In this document: positions 9,609 to 17,585 of the stretch, one piece after another
How the letters are laid out: each line of letters opens with the position of its first letter
How positions within the stretch are numbered: the first letter of the stretch is position 1
DNA from: JACNKJ01 sp964344565
Lineage (GTDB): Bacteria; Krumholzibacteriota; Krumholzibacteriia; JACNKJ01
Direction: 5' to 3'
Assembly: GCA_964344565.1 (NCBI GenBank)
Contig: CAYFNT010000009.1
Coordinates: 54,146-118,145, forward strand
DNA: 64,000 bases
Notes under the pieces: model-generated
Told to the model about the DNA's origin: nothing
The model's database searches: none
The model's input: only the letters and a program-made list of their open reading frames with translations
Position numbers and translations under genes: made by a program

Positions 9609-9635
9609 AAAAACGGGCTCCCCAAGGGGAGCCCG
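9607..9635 (-). terminator. Intrinsic terminator of the DUF4139 gene
   Basis: CGGGCTCCCC and GGGGAGCCCG form a perfect 10-bp stem with an AA loop. On the minus strand it is followed by seven Ts (9613-9607). It sits 19 bp past the stop of the leftward gene. On the plus strand the same hairpin lies just after the flippase stop but lacks a T run. Confidence 0.9.
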
Positions 9636-9653
9636 CGATGGATTCGTCGCCGC

Positions 9654-11015
9654 TTACTCCACGCGAATCGTGTAGCTGATCTTGACCTCGCCCTTGGCGG
9701 GCACCTTCACCTCGAACTGCAGCTTGCCGTTGCTGAGCCGCTCGAAGTCGTGGCTGTGTGCGAGGATCCTCCACTCGCTGCCGCGGGATATGCTCTCCAC
9801 GGCGGTGAAGAGGGCGTCCTCCTTCTTGTGATTGCGCAAGGTGATCTCGATGTCCATCTCGCGCACCCGTCCCTGATGCTTCCGGTCGACGCGAAGCACG
9901 CGGTGCTCGCCCCGCAGGTCGAAGGTTTCGCCCACCTTCAGGCGCACCCTCTCGCCCTCCGGCGTATGCGGGATGGCGTCCTCGCCCGCGAACTGGAGCT
10001 GTCCAGAATCGTCTTCCATGTAGACGCGCACGATGCCCTTGGGAAGAGGCACGCCGGGTCCGGCCTCCTTGGAGTTTTCGAACTCGAGGCTTACATCGAG
10101 GGCGCGGGCCTCGCCGTCTTCATGCTGATACCAGGACTCGAAGAGATATCGGCGCGTGGCCTTGGTGCCCGTTTCGGCGAAGAGCTCGAGCTGTTTCTTC
10201 TCCCGATCCAGAATCGTGGTGGGGCGGCCAAGCGTATAGAGGTGGTATTCGAAGAACTCCTCTTCCGCGAAGTTGGCGTCGGACATCGAGAATTCCATGG
10301 CCTTCTGGCCGCGTCCCAGGGCAATGGGGGCGCTGCTCACGCGCTTCACTTCGCCGGCCACCAGCTTCAGGCGGGCGTTTTCGTAGTCGCGGCCGCTGCG
10401 GTTGTCCAGGGTGACCCAGGCGGTGAGGTCGAGCATGTCGCTCTTGTCGATGACGGCCACGTAGTCGGCCTGCCAGCCCAGACCCTCGGTGATGTAGCTC
10501 AATTCCACGTCATGGCCGCCGCCCTGTTCGGCGTTGATGAGCCAGACCAGACTGGGTTCGAGCAACAGTCCTTCGGGCAGCTCGGGAAGGACGAATCCCT
10601 CGATGTGGATCTCGCCGTCCACCTCGAGAATGCGTCCGATGGGTGTGGATTCGCTGGGTGGCGAGCCGTGGGCGAGAAGTCGAACCTTCTGCCAGTCTCC
10701 GTCCACCCAGGCCTTCACTTCCTTGCCGCGGTAGAGTTCGAGCAGGCTCTCGCGATTGAGGAGGTCGTATCGGTAGTTCTGCTCGATCACGCGGGTGCCA
10801 TCGGGATCGCGGAGACTCATGAAATGCACGGTCTCCGGTTGCAGGCGTTCGGGCACGCCTGGATAGGCCAGCTCGTGCACTCCACGCTGAAGCTGGAGCA
10901 GGCGCACCTCCTTCACCAGTCCCACGCCGTTGTTGTAGACGGTCACTTCGAGGTCGTCCGCCGTGGCCAGGGTGGCCAGGGGCAGCGTCAACAGGATTGC
11001 CATCAGCTTTTTCAT
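9654..11015 (-). CDS. DUF4139 domain-containing exported protein
   Basis: This 453-residue protein has a signal peptide (MKKLMAILLTLPLATLATA). The start at 11015 is preceded by a strong AGGAGG site, whereas the longer frame to 11066 adds an implausible basic leader. The mature part begins with LEVTVYNNGVGLVKE and continues as a beta-rich protein typical of the DUF4139 family, including the conserved YITEGLGWQADYV region and a C-terminal segment (VKISYTIRVE). The family has no established activity and is usually predicted periplasmic or surface associated. It has its own sigma-70-type promoter and terminator and is a single-gene unit. Confidence 0.85.
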   Translation of the reverse strand: MKKLMAILLTLPLATLATADDLEVTVYNNGVGLVKEVRLLQLQRGVHELAYPGVPERLQPETVHFMSLRDPDGTRVIEQNYRYDLLNRESLLELYRGKEVKAWVDGDWQKVRLLAHGSPPSESTPIGRILEVDGEIHIEGFVLPELPEGLLLEPSLVWLINAEQGGGHDVELSYITEGLGWQADYVAVIDKSDMLDLTAWVTLDNRSGRDYENARLKLVAGEVKRVSSAPIALGRGQKAMEFSMSDANFAEEEFFEYHLYTLGRPTTILDREKKQLELFAETGTKATRRYLFESWYQHEDGEARALDVSLEFENSKEAGPGVPLPKGIVRVYMEDDSGQLQFAGEDAIPHTPEGERVRLKVGETFDLRGEHRVLRVDRKHQGRVREMDIEITLRNHKKEDALFTAVESISRGSEWRILAHSHDFERLSNGKLQFEVKVPAKGEVKISYTIRVE

Positions 11016-11033
11016 GGTTCCTCCTTCGCGCGG

Positions 11034-11062
11034 ATCATAGATCGGGCCGCGCCTTCCTACAA
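11034..11062 (-). promoter_or_regulatory. Sigma-70-type promoter of the DUF4139 gene
   Basis: Read leftward, TTGTAG (11062-11057) and TATGAT (11039-11034) are separated by exactly 17 bp. The predicted start is about 7 bp downstream, leaving a short leader that contains AGGAGG before the ATG at 11015. Confidence 0.6.
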
Positions 11063-11137
11063 GCATTCGTCAGGGATGAGTGGACAGATCCGCGCAAAGC
11101 GTTTACAGAATTGTGAACCCAGGCCACCGGGAGATCC

Positions 11138-12874
11138 ATGCCCCTGCAGTTCATCGACTTCGCCATCATCGTCGCCTATCTGGGCCTCATGCTGGGACTT
11201 GGCCTGGCCTTCTCGCGGCGGGCGGGATCATCCACCCAGGAGTTCTTCCTGTCGGGCCGCAGCCTTCCCTGGTTCGTGGCGGGCACGAGCATGGCGGCCA
11301 CCACCTTCGCCAGCGACACGCCCCTGGTGGTCACCGAAATCGTGCGCAGCGAGGGCATCGCGGGCAACTGGGTCTGGTTCAACTTCGCCATAAGCCACCT
11401 GGTGACCACGTTCTTCCTCGCCAAGCTCTGGCACCGCAGCGGCGTGACCACCGACGTGGAGTTCTGCGAGCTGCGCTACAGCGGCAGGGGCGCGGCGGCC
11501 CTGCGCATGTCCAAGGGCATCTTCTACGCCTTCATCACCAACGTCGTGGTGCTCGGCTGGGTGATTCTGGCCATGACGGCCATCGCCGGTATCTTCGGCG
11601 TACCCAAGTGGATGACCCTGCTGGTCTGCATCGTGCTGGCCTCGACCTATGCGTCCATCGCCGGCCTCTGGGGCGTGGTGGCCACGGATCTCATGCAGTT
11701 CATCGTGGCCATGGGCGGAGCCGTGCTGCTGGCCTTCAAGGTGCTCGGCGCCGAGGGGGGATGGGCGGGGCTTCGCGAGCGGCTGCCCAACCTGCTCGAC
11801 GGCGCGGGACGGCCGGCCGCCGAGATGGCGCCGCTCACGGGCTTCGACTGGGCGAATCCGGCCTTCAAGGGAGCCTTCATGGGCTTCGCCGTGGCCGTAC
11901 TGGTGCAGTGGTGGAGCTGGAAGTACAGCGACGGCGGAGGCGTGCTCATCCAGCGCATGAACGCGGCCAAGAGCGAGCGGGACAGCCGACTGGGGATGCT
12001 CTGGTTCGTCATCGTCACCTATGCGATTCGACCCTGGCCCTGGTTCCTGGTGGCACTGGCCTCGCTCTGGGTCTTCCCCGAGATGACCGACCACAAGGCG
12101 GTCTATCCCGCCATGATGGCCAAGTACCTTGGGCCGGGATGGCTCGGGCTCATGCTCGCGGCCATGCTTGCCGCTTTCATGAGCACCATCGACACGCACA
12201 TGAATCTTGCGTCCAGCTATTTCGTGCACGACGTTTATCGCCGTTTCTGGAAGAAAGAGGCCAGCGAGAAGCACTACGTGAACGTTGCGCGCATCACCGG
12301 TGTGGTGGTGGTGCTGCTGGGAAGCATGGTGGCCTGGCTCAACGACTCCATCAGCTTCCTCTTCGTCTTCCTGCTGCAGCTCGTCGCCGGCGCGGGGGCC
12401 GTCTTCCTGCTGAGGTGGTTCTGGTGGCGCATCAACGCATGGAGCGAGATCGCCGCCATGGCTTCGAGCCTGGTGGTGGCAACCTTGCTCAATCTCGCCA
12501 ACAAGCACGAATGGTTGGCCCACGAATTCTCCACCTGGGAGATCTTCGTCTGGAACGTGGGCATCTCGGGCGCGGTCTGGGTCAGCGTGGCCTTCCTGGC
12601 GCCTGCCACCTCGCCCGATCAACTTCGCGCTTTCCTCACGCGTACGCGGGCGCCGGGTATCTGGGGGAGACACGCCGAGGGCATCGAGCGAGAGAGCGCC
12701 GCCGGAGTCTGGATCAACGTGCTCGCGGGGATGGCACTGGTCTACGGACTGCTCTTCGGCCTGGGCTTCGCCTTCTTCGGGATGACTCTGCCGCTGATCT
12801 GGGCGGGGCTCGCCTTCTTGCTTGGCGCATCGGTACTGATTGTCCGTCTGAGAGGCGGAGCCGAGCAAGCCTAA
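11138..12874 (+). CDS. Sodium:solute symporter family protein (SSS)
   Basis: This 578-residue membrane protein has about 13-14 hydrophobic segments. The N-terminus (FIDFAIIVAYLGLMLGLGLA, then EFFLSGRSLPW) is the classic start of the SSS family, which couples Na+ entry to uptake of sugars, amino acids, carboxylates or other solutes. The ATG at 11138 follows a weak GGGAGA site. It stands alone, divergent from the DUF4139 gene and convergent with the nucleotidase gene, so context does not reveal the substrate. A second, more elaborate SSS protein lies at 49143-51473 in the glycan cluster. Confidence 0.9.
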   Translation: MPLQFIDFAIIVAYLGLMLGLGLAFSRRAGSSTQEFFLSGRSLPWFVAGTSMAATTFASDTPLVVTEIVRSEGIAGNWVWFNFAISHLVTTFFLAKLWHRSGVTTDVEFCELRYSGRGAAALRMSKGIFYAFITNVVVLGWVILAMTAIAGIFGVPKWMTLLVCIVLASTYASIAGLWGVVATDLMQFIVAMGGAVLLAFKVLGAEGGWAGLRERLPNLLDGAGRPAAEMAPLTGFDWANPAFKGAFMGFAVAVLVQWWSWKYSDGGGVLIQRMNAAKSERDSRLGMLWFVIVTYAIRPWPWFLVALASLWVFPEMTDHKAVYPAMMAKYLGPGWLGLMLAAMLAAFMSTIDTHMNLASSYFVHDVYRRFWKKEASEKHYVNVARITGVVVVLLGSMVAWLNDSISFLFVFLLQLVAGAGAVFLLRWFWWRINAWSEIAAMASSLVVATLLNLANKHEWLAHEFSTWEIFVWNVGISGAVWVSVAFLAPATSPDQLRAFLTRTRAPGIWGRHAEGIERESAAGVWINVLAGMALVYGLLFGLGFAFFGMTLPLIWAGLAFLLGASVLIVRLRGGAEQA

Positions 12875-12882
12875 GCTATCGT

Positions 12883-12902
12883 CTGGTCAGGATTCACCAG
12901 GA
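12883..12902. terminator. Weak inverted repeat between convergent genes
   Basis: CTGGT and ACCAG, with flanking partial complementarity, form an imperfect hairpin in the 31-bp gap between two converging genes. There is no T run on either side, so its role in termination is uncertain. Confidence 0.25.
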
Positions 12903-12905
12903 CAG

Positions 12906-14351
12906 CTACGTGAGACTCCGTTCATGAGGCATGGGCGACCGATGCGCCCGGAAGAAGGCAAAGGGCGTTTCGGCCAGCATGTTGGAAACCCGCGAAGTGT
13001 AGATGTCCGCATGACGCAGAACCTGACGCGCGAAGTAGCTCATGTCGTTGCCGGAGGTCATGAGAAGGCCCCAGCGCTCATTGCCCAATCGTCCGCTCTC
13101 CTGAGCCAGCGGCGCGAGTTTATCGTCGAGGGAGAGCAGGGAGTTGCGTCGCTCGCGCAACTGGCGATCGAGGGTGCGCCGACCGAGGTCTTCCGGAGAT
13201 GCCAGCCCCGCTTTATGATTCTGGATCCTGAGGCGAAGCTGGGACATCTCCGCTTCGGCGGCGATCTTCTCCTTCATCAGGTCGAGCAGTCGCGACTGCT
13301 TGCCCGCGAATCCCTCCTCGTCGAGAATCTCCCGCTCCAGTTCCCTCGCGACCAGGGCCGTGCGCCAGCGGCGCAGGTTCTTGGAGACATGCACGTCGCC
13401 GTAGGCGTGGTCGCCCACGTAGAGGATTTGGGATCCCCGCAGGCCGAACATCGCTTCCACCGCGCCCGCGTGGCCTCCGTATAGAATCGTTCCGGCCTCG
13501 GGCTGCCCGACCACAGGAGATAGAAGACCTTCCTCGTTCGCCAGTTCGAAGAATGGCTGCTCGCCCAGAAAGAAGGCCGGCTTGCGCGCCGCCACGATCA
13601 CGAGATCGAAGAGTTCTCTCCAGCCGATTCCTCTCGGAAGAAATGGATCGAAGGCATAGGCCATCATGTCGCGGGTGTAGGGCCACTCGGAGTTGGTCAC
13701 CAGGAAGAGCTTCTTGCCCGCCCGTTTCTGATCGAGTAGCGCGAGCGGCACATCGGGATCCAGGTCCACGAAACGCTCCGGATGGGCGACGATCTCGGCC
13801 TTGAGTCGTCCTTCCACATGGGCCGCGTCCAGAACTTTTTTCACCTCGTTGTAGAGATCACCGTAGCCCATGGGGCCCGGAGCCTTGCCAGCGTCGAGCA
13901 GATCCACGAGCTGGGCGTACATGGAAGCTTCGGACAAGGAGAACAGCGTGTTCAGGAAAATGAACCGGGGATCGGTGAGCTCGACCACGGTCTCGGCGTA
14001 GGTCTGCCGCAGCGTGTCGAAATCGAGCATGCGCGTGCCGTGGGCCGCGCCCTTCACGTAGCCGAACTGGTTGGCCTTGAGGATGTTCCCCAATTCCAGA
14101 TCGATGATCAGGCCGCGCTGCACCGTCTTGGGATCGAATCGAAGCTCGTCCACCGGCCAGTCCATGCTCGCCAGCTTTCGCCGCATGTGCACGAAGGACC
14201 GGCGCTCCCACTTCTCCACGTGGTAGTGGATGAGCGTGTAGTCCATGTCGTATCCCACGGCTTTGATGGACCGCATATTCAGTGTGCGATTGCAGAAGAT
14301 TCCGCGCTCGGGGCCGTTTCTGACATCGGGTGTCTTCCCTGACGGACTCAT
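12906..14351 (-). CDS. HAD-superfamily 5'-nucleotidase (HAD-IG family)
   Basis: This 481-residue protein carries the HAD signature DMDYTLIHY near its N-terminus, with two aspartates that would form the phosphoaspartyl intermediate and act as acid/base. Later segments (LFLVTNSEWPYTRDMM and ILYVGDHAYGDVHVSK) match the other HAD motifs of the HAD-IG family, which includes cytosolic purine (IMP/GMP) 5'-nucleotidases. The start at 14351 is preferred because AAAGGAAG precedes it. An upstream in-frame ATG at 14441 adds a basic leader overlapping the likely promoter. The gene is transcribed leftward and is monocistronic as far as can be seen. Substrate specificity is inferred from the family only. 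Confidence 0.85.
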   Translation of the reverse strand: MSPSGKTPDVRNGPERGIFCNRTLNMRSIKAVGYDMDYTLIHYHVEKWERRSFVHMRRKLASMDWPVDELRFDPKTVQRGLIIDLELGNILKANQFGYVKGAAHGTRMLDFDTLRQTYAETVVELTDPRFIFLNTLFSLSEASMYAQLVDLLDAGKAPGPMGYGDLYNEVKKVLDAAHVEGRLKAEIVAHPERFVDLDPDVPLALLDQKRAGKKLFLVTNSEWPYTRDMMAYAFDPFLPRGIGWRELFDLVIVAARKPAFFLGEQPFFELANEEGLLSPVVGQPEAGTILYGGHAGAVEAMFGLRGSQILYVGDHAYGDVHVSKNLRRWRTALVARELEREILDEEGFAGKQSRLLDLMKEKIAAEAEMSQLRLRIQNHKAGLASPEDLGRRTLDRQLRERRNSLLSLDDKLAPLAQESGRLGNERWGLLMTSGNDMSYFARQVLRHADIYTSRVSNMLAETPFAFFRAHRSPMPHERSLT

Positions 14352-14370
14352 GGCTTCCTTTCGAAGCGAA

Positions 14371-14403
14371 CCCTCGACTCGTATCCGAGCCGAGGGTATA
14401 GCA
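14371..14403 (-). promoter_or_regulatory. Extended -10 promoter overlapping an 11-bp inverted repeat
   Basis: Read leftward, TGCTATACC (14403-14395) is an extended -10 element. Immediately downstream, 14396-14371 is an 11-bp inverted repeat with a 4-nt loop. One mismatch on the plus strand becomes G-U in minus-strand RNA. The predicted transcription start falls inside the repeat, so it may be an operator. Confidence 0.4.
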
Positions 14404-14450
14404 CGAAGTCTTACGGAATGCATGAGCTTTCGTGAACTCAACGGGAACCG

Positions 14451-15476
14451 CTAAACGATCTCGTTCTTTTCCCTGATTCGCAGGGCGATGCTCAGGGTCA
14501 GCAGGAATACCAGGGACAGGGGCAGTCCGGAGTAGTGGATGGGATAGTACTCCGCGTCGCTGTCTGCCTGGCGTGGATAGTAGTCTTCGTAGTTCTGTCC
14601 GTAGTGGTAGTAGCTACGCTCAAGTTTCGTGAGGAAGTCACCCTCTTGGAGGTGAGCGGCAAGACTTGGGTAGGCACCCCGGATCTGATCCATTTCACTT
14701 CCGCTCAATCGGTTTGCGTATCGGGTTTCGCAGCCCTCGATCTCCATCCTGTGATCGGTCTTGATGTAGAGGGCGATCGAAGTATAGCTGCTGGCGCTGA
14801 GTTCCGAGATACGCAAGGGATACACGGGCTCATCCGCCCAGAACGAGAATGCCATGGGCTGCATGCTCCGATTCCAGCTATCGTAGTAGTCGAACTCATC
14901 GAATGCGGAAGAGTCCACCTTCATCGCGACGAAGTACCAGCCGTCGGCGACGTAGCCTTCCAACATCGCTCCGACTTCCTCCACGTTTGACTCGTGGAGA
15001 TAGCCCCAGGACTGCAGGGAGTCGGTGAGGATCTCCGAATCCAGCGCGGAGACGATCATGGTTTGATAGATTCCGATGAGGTCTTCCTGAATGATCTCGA
15101 CCTCCACCTCACTGTCCCCGGGATAGGCGATGTACCGGCCATCTCCACAACCGAAACCGTGGTCCCAATCGCGATCGACATTTCTTCTTCGCGTCAATTC
15201 GCTCAGATTCCGGAATAGGCCCAGATCGGATTCACTGACTTCGGGAAGATGGGGCGTGGGGACGATCCAGGCGAACTCCCGAGCATCGCCTTTGAGTCGA
15301 GGCTGGATGTGCAGGTCCTCCCGATTGCCATCCGCGTCGTATTCGAGGTAGGCGGCCTGATCGCTCTCGTAGATCCAGTAGGGCTCGGTGGAAAGAACCA
15401 TTCCGTCAGCCGCGGCGATGAGGGGGATGCCCAGGGCCAACAGGAATGAACGTATGATGAAACTTGATCTATTCAT
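14451..15476 (-). CDS. DUF2330 domain-containing exported membrane protein
   Basis: This 341-residue protein starts at 15476, after a GAGGGGGG site, with a signal peptide (MNRSSFIIRSFLLALG). The long frame upstream to 15614 would overlap the preceding gene and is rejected. The mature protein contains phrases typical of DUF2330 (EFAWIVPTPHLPEVSES, and a mid region with GWYFVAMKVD). It ends with one hydrophobic helix (SLVFLLTLSIALRI) and a basic tail, so it is probably anchored in the inner membrane with its bulk outside. It lies 8 bp after the barrel-like gene, in one operon with it. The base composition of this pair is visibly lower in GC than its neighbours. The function is unknown. Confidence 0.8.
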   Translation of the reverse strand: MNRSSFIIRSFLLALGIPLIAAADGMVLSTEPYWIYESDQAAYLEYDADGNREDLHIQPRLKGDAREFAWIVPTPHLPEVSESDLGLFRNLSELTRRRNVDRDWDHGFGCGDGRYIAYPGDSEVEVEIIQEDLIGIYQTMIVSALDSEILTDSLQSWGYLHESNVEEVGAMLEGYVADGWYFVAMKVDSSAFDEFDYYDSWNRSMQPMAFSFWADEPVYPLRISELSASSYTSIALYIKTDHRMEIEGCETRYANRLSGSEMDQIRGAYPSLAAHLQEGDFLTKLERSYYHYGQNYEDYYPRQADSDAEYYPIHYSGLPLSLVFLLTLSIALRIREKNEIV

Positions 15477-15484
15477 ATCCCCCC

Positions 15485-16207
15485 TCAAAGCACGATGCTC
15501 GCGAAGAATTGCGCGCCGAGTCCCATACCCACGACCTGGTGGCCCGCTTGGCGGTTCATGCCGCCGAAGCTGAATCGAATGCCCCATTCGCTTTGCAGAT
15601 CGCGACTGCGCCACTCGGGACTGATGCTGATCCTATAGCCAATACCCCAGCCACTAGATTCGTCATAGCCGCCGGGACTCGTGGATGGAACCTTTTCGTG
15701 GATCCAGCCGGACATGAAATCGAAGCCGAGTAGAACTCCGAATCGAGGATTGTGGGAGGGGTTGGTTCTGAAACCCACGCCAAGGGGAATCGATGTTACG
15801 CGTGTGTTCTCCCCGCCGTCGAAGCCGACGATGTCGTAGTGGGGATTTCCGCTTGAGCTCTCGTAGCCCAGTTCCATCACGAATCGGGTTCGGGGATTCA
15901 TATCGACCGAAAACCCGGCATTCAGACCCGGCAGAGCGCCGTAAGTTCGGTACATGTCCTCGTCGAGGGAGACTCTGGCGCTGACTCCGACGAACAGGCG
16001 TGTATCGAACTCGACGAATTCGAACTCGCAGCCTTCGAGGTCGGCCGCCTTCATGGATCTGAATTGAGGTCTGCACTCGGAGTCATCCTCTGCCTCGGCT
16101 GAGCCGAGGGGGAGCAATAGAAGAGTGAAGACCAGAAGAACGAGAGGGGCCGGGGGAACCCGGAATCGCGGATAGAAACTTCTATAATCCGTCGCACCAC
16201 TTGCCAT
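15485..16207 (-). CDS. Putative outer-membrane beta-barrel protein
   Basis: This 240-residue exported protein has a hydrophobic signal segment after a short leader (PAPLVLLVFTLLLLPLG, ending AEA). The rest alternates polar and hydrophobic residues with repeated Gly and aromatic positions (ARVSLDEDM, FVMELGYES, FGVLLGFDFMSG) and ends in a short strand (GAQFFASIVL), which is the pattern of a small 8-10-stranded barrel. No specific family was recognised. The ATG at 16207 is preceded by GGAGGT and a well-formed promoter. It is the first gene of a two-gene unit with the DUF2330 protein. Confidence 0.65.
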   Translation of the reverse strand: MASGATDYRSFYPRFRVPPAPLVLLVFTLLLLPLGSAEAEDDSECRPQFRSMKAADLEGCEFEFVEFDTRLFVGVSARVSLDEDMYRTYGALPGLNAGFSVDMNPRTRFVMELGYESSSGNPHYDIVGFDGGENTRVTSIPLGVGFRTNPSHNPRFGVLLGFDFMSGWIHEKVPSTSPGGYDESSGWGIGYRISISPEWRSRDLQSEWGIRFSFGGMNRQAGHQVVGMGLGAQFFASIVL

Positions 16208-16228
16208 GACACCTCCACTTCACACTTA

Positions 16229-16257
16229 TATATGGTGATTGGTTCTATACGAGTCAA
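16229..16257 (-). promoter_or_regulatory. Sigma-70-type promoter of the barrel/DUF2330 operon
   Basis: Read leftward, TTGACT (16257-16252) is followed after 17 bp by CATATA (16234-16229), within an AT-rich CATATATAAG stretch that could also supply TATATA at 19 bp. The ATG is about 22 bp further on. Confidence 0.55.
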
Positions 16258-16273
16258 TCGAAACAGGATGCGT

Positions 16274-16292
16274 ATCAGGCATCAAACCTGAT
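16274..16292. other. Inverted repeat ATCAGG-N7-CCTGAT
   Basis: This perfect 6-bp dyad lies about 17 bp upstream of the -35 box of the leftward promoter at 16229-16257, a position suited to an activator site. It could equally be a weak hairpin after rlmN, whose stop is at 16347. There is no supporting T run. Confidence 0.3.
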
Positions 16293-16346
16293 TGAGTCCC
16301 TTGGTTCCCTCGTTTTTCCTTAGATATCAAGGCTGGATTCTGCAGA

Positions 16347-17414
16347 TTAAAGTGATTTGCCCCGCAGTTGCCCGCAGGCTCCGCCCACTTCGGTTCCCTG
16401 ACTCCAACGCACGGTGACCGCTGGCACGGCGGGAATGAGCCGTCCCACGAATCGCTCGACCTCCGCCGGCGTCGGTCGCCTCAGTTCCTCGGGAGCCTTG
16501 AAGCCGGGCAGCAGCATCTGCACCGCCGATTCGCCGGGGTTGTAGGGGATGATGTTCACCTTGAAGGGTCGGCCTCGCGTGATCTCGCGCAGGCGGGCGG
16601 CGTCCCGCTCGCGGTCGGTCACTCCCGCCATGAGGATATACTCCAGGGTCACCCGACGTCCGGTCTCGCGCGCGTAGAATTCGGCCGCATCCATGATCGG
16701 ACGAATCGACTGCTTCATGTGGCCGGGCACCATGGCGCGGCGCATGTCGTCGTCGGCGCAGATGAGACTCACGGCCAGTCCCACCTTCATCCCTTCGCCC
16801 GCGAGTTTTCGGATCCGATCGGGCAGGCCCACGGTGGACACGGTGATACGGCGCGCGCCCAGTCCCAGTCCCTCGTCTGAGGTCAGCATGCGCAGGGTCG
16901 AGACCAGCACGGGATAGTTCTGCAGGGGCTCGCCCATGCCCATGAAAACGAGGTTGTATCGCTCGTCCTCGGGCAGTTTGGCGCGAAGGATGAGGATCTG
17001 ATCGATGATCTCGGCCTGACTCAGGTTGCGACGGAAACCCCAGCGCCCGGTTTCGCAGAACACGCATCCCATGGCACAGCCCACCTGGCTCGAGATGCAG
17101 AGGGTGGCGTGGCTCTCCATGCCCATGCGCACCGACTCGATGGTCTCGCCGTCGGCCAGTCGGAAGAGGAACTTCTCGGACCCGTCCCGCTCGCTGCTCA
17201 GGCTCTCGACCGTTTCCAGGGAACGCAGGCTGGCCAGGCCGGCCATGCGTTCGCGGAGGGCCGCCGGCAGATTGCTCATGGCCTCGAACTCGAAGACGCC
17301 CTTGCGATAGATCCAGTCGCGGATCTGCTTGGCGCGATAGCGCGGCTCGCCCTGCTCCTGGAGCCAGGCCTCGAGTTCTACGGGAGATAGGTCTTTCAAT
17401 AGGATGGGATCCAT
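16347..17414 (-). CDS. rlmN: Dual-specificity RNA methyltransferase RlmN (radical SAM)
   Basis: This 355-residue cytosolic enzyme is predicted to methylate C2 of A2503 in 23S rRNA and possibly A37 of some tRNAs. It shows the family features in order: an N-terminal helical accessory domain (YRAKQIRDWIYRKGV), the mechanistic Cys in ATLCISSQVG, the radical-SAM cluster motif CAMGCVFC, the SAM-binding GMGEP, the YILMAGVTD segment and the C-terminal catalytic Cys in GGACGQL. One oddity is that the usual SLHAP motif reads SLICAD here. The ATG at 17414 follows GAGGAG. The nearest homologous alternative, Cfr, is less likely given the lack of an obvious resistance context, but sequence alone does not exclude it. 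Confidence 0.9.
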   Translation of the reverse strand: MDPILLKDLSPVELEAWLQEQGEPRYRAKQIRDWIYRKGVFEFEAMSNLPAALRERMAGLASLRSLETVESLSSERDGSEKFLFRLADGETIESVRMGMESHATLCISSQVGCAMGCVFCETGRWGFRRNLSQAEIIDQILILRAKLPEDERYNLVFMGMGEPLQNYPVLVSTLRMLTSDEGLGLGARRITVSTVGLPDRIRKLAGEGMKVGLAVSLICADDDMRRAMVPGHMKQSIRPIMDAAEFYARETGRRVTLEYILMAGVTDRERDAARLREITRGRPFKVNIIPYNPGESAVQMLLPGFKAPEELRRPTPAEVERFVGRLIPAVPAVTVRWSQGTEVGGACGQLRGKSL

Positions 17415-17585
17415 GAACGCTCCTCAGATCCGGAGAACTTAACACCCGGCATCCCTCGAGCCAGTGCTCAATCTTGTTTTTGAGCCCGAATTATGAGAAA
17501 ATTGTACATTCGGCGACGCGCAGGGGCGCCCTGGGGTGTCCGGAAGGGATCACGCCGGAAATCACATCTGCTCGGGAGCCCCATT

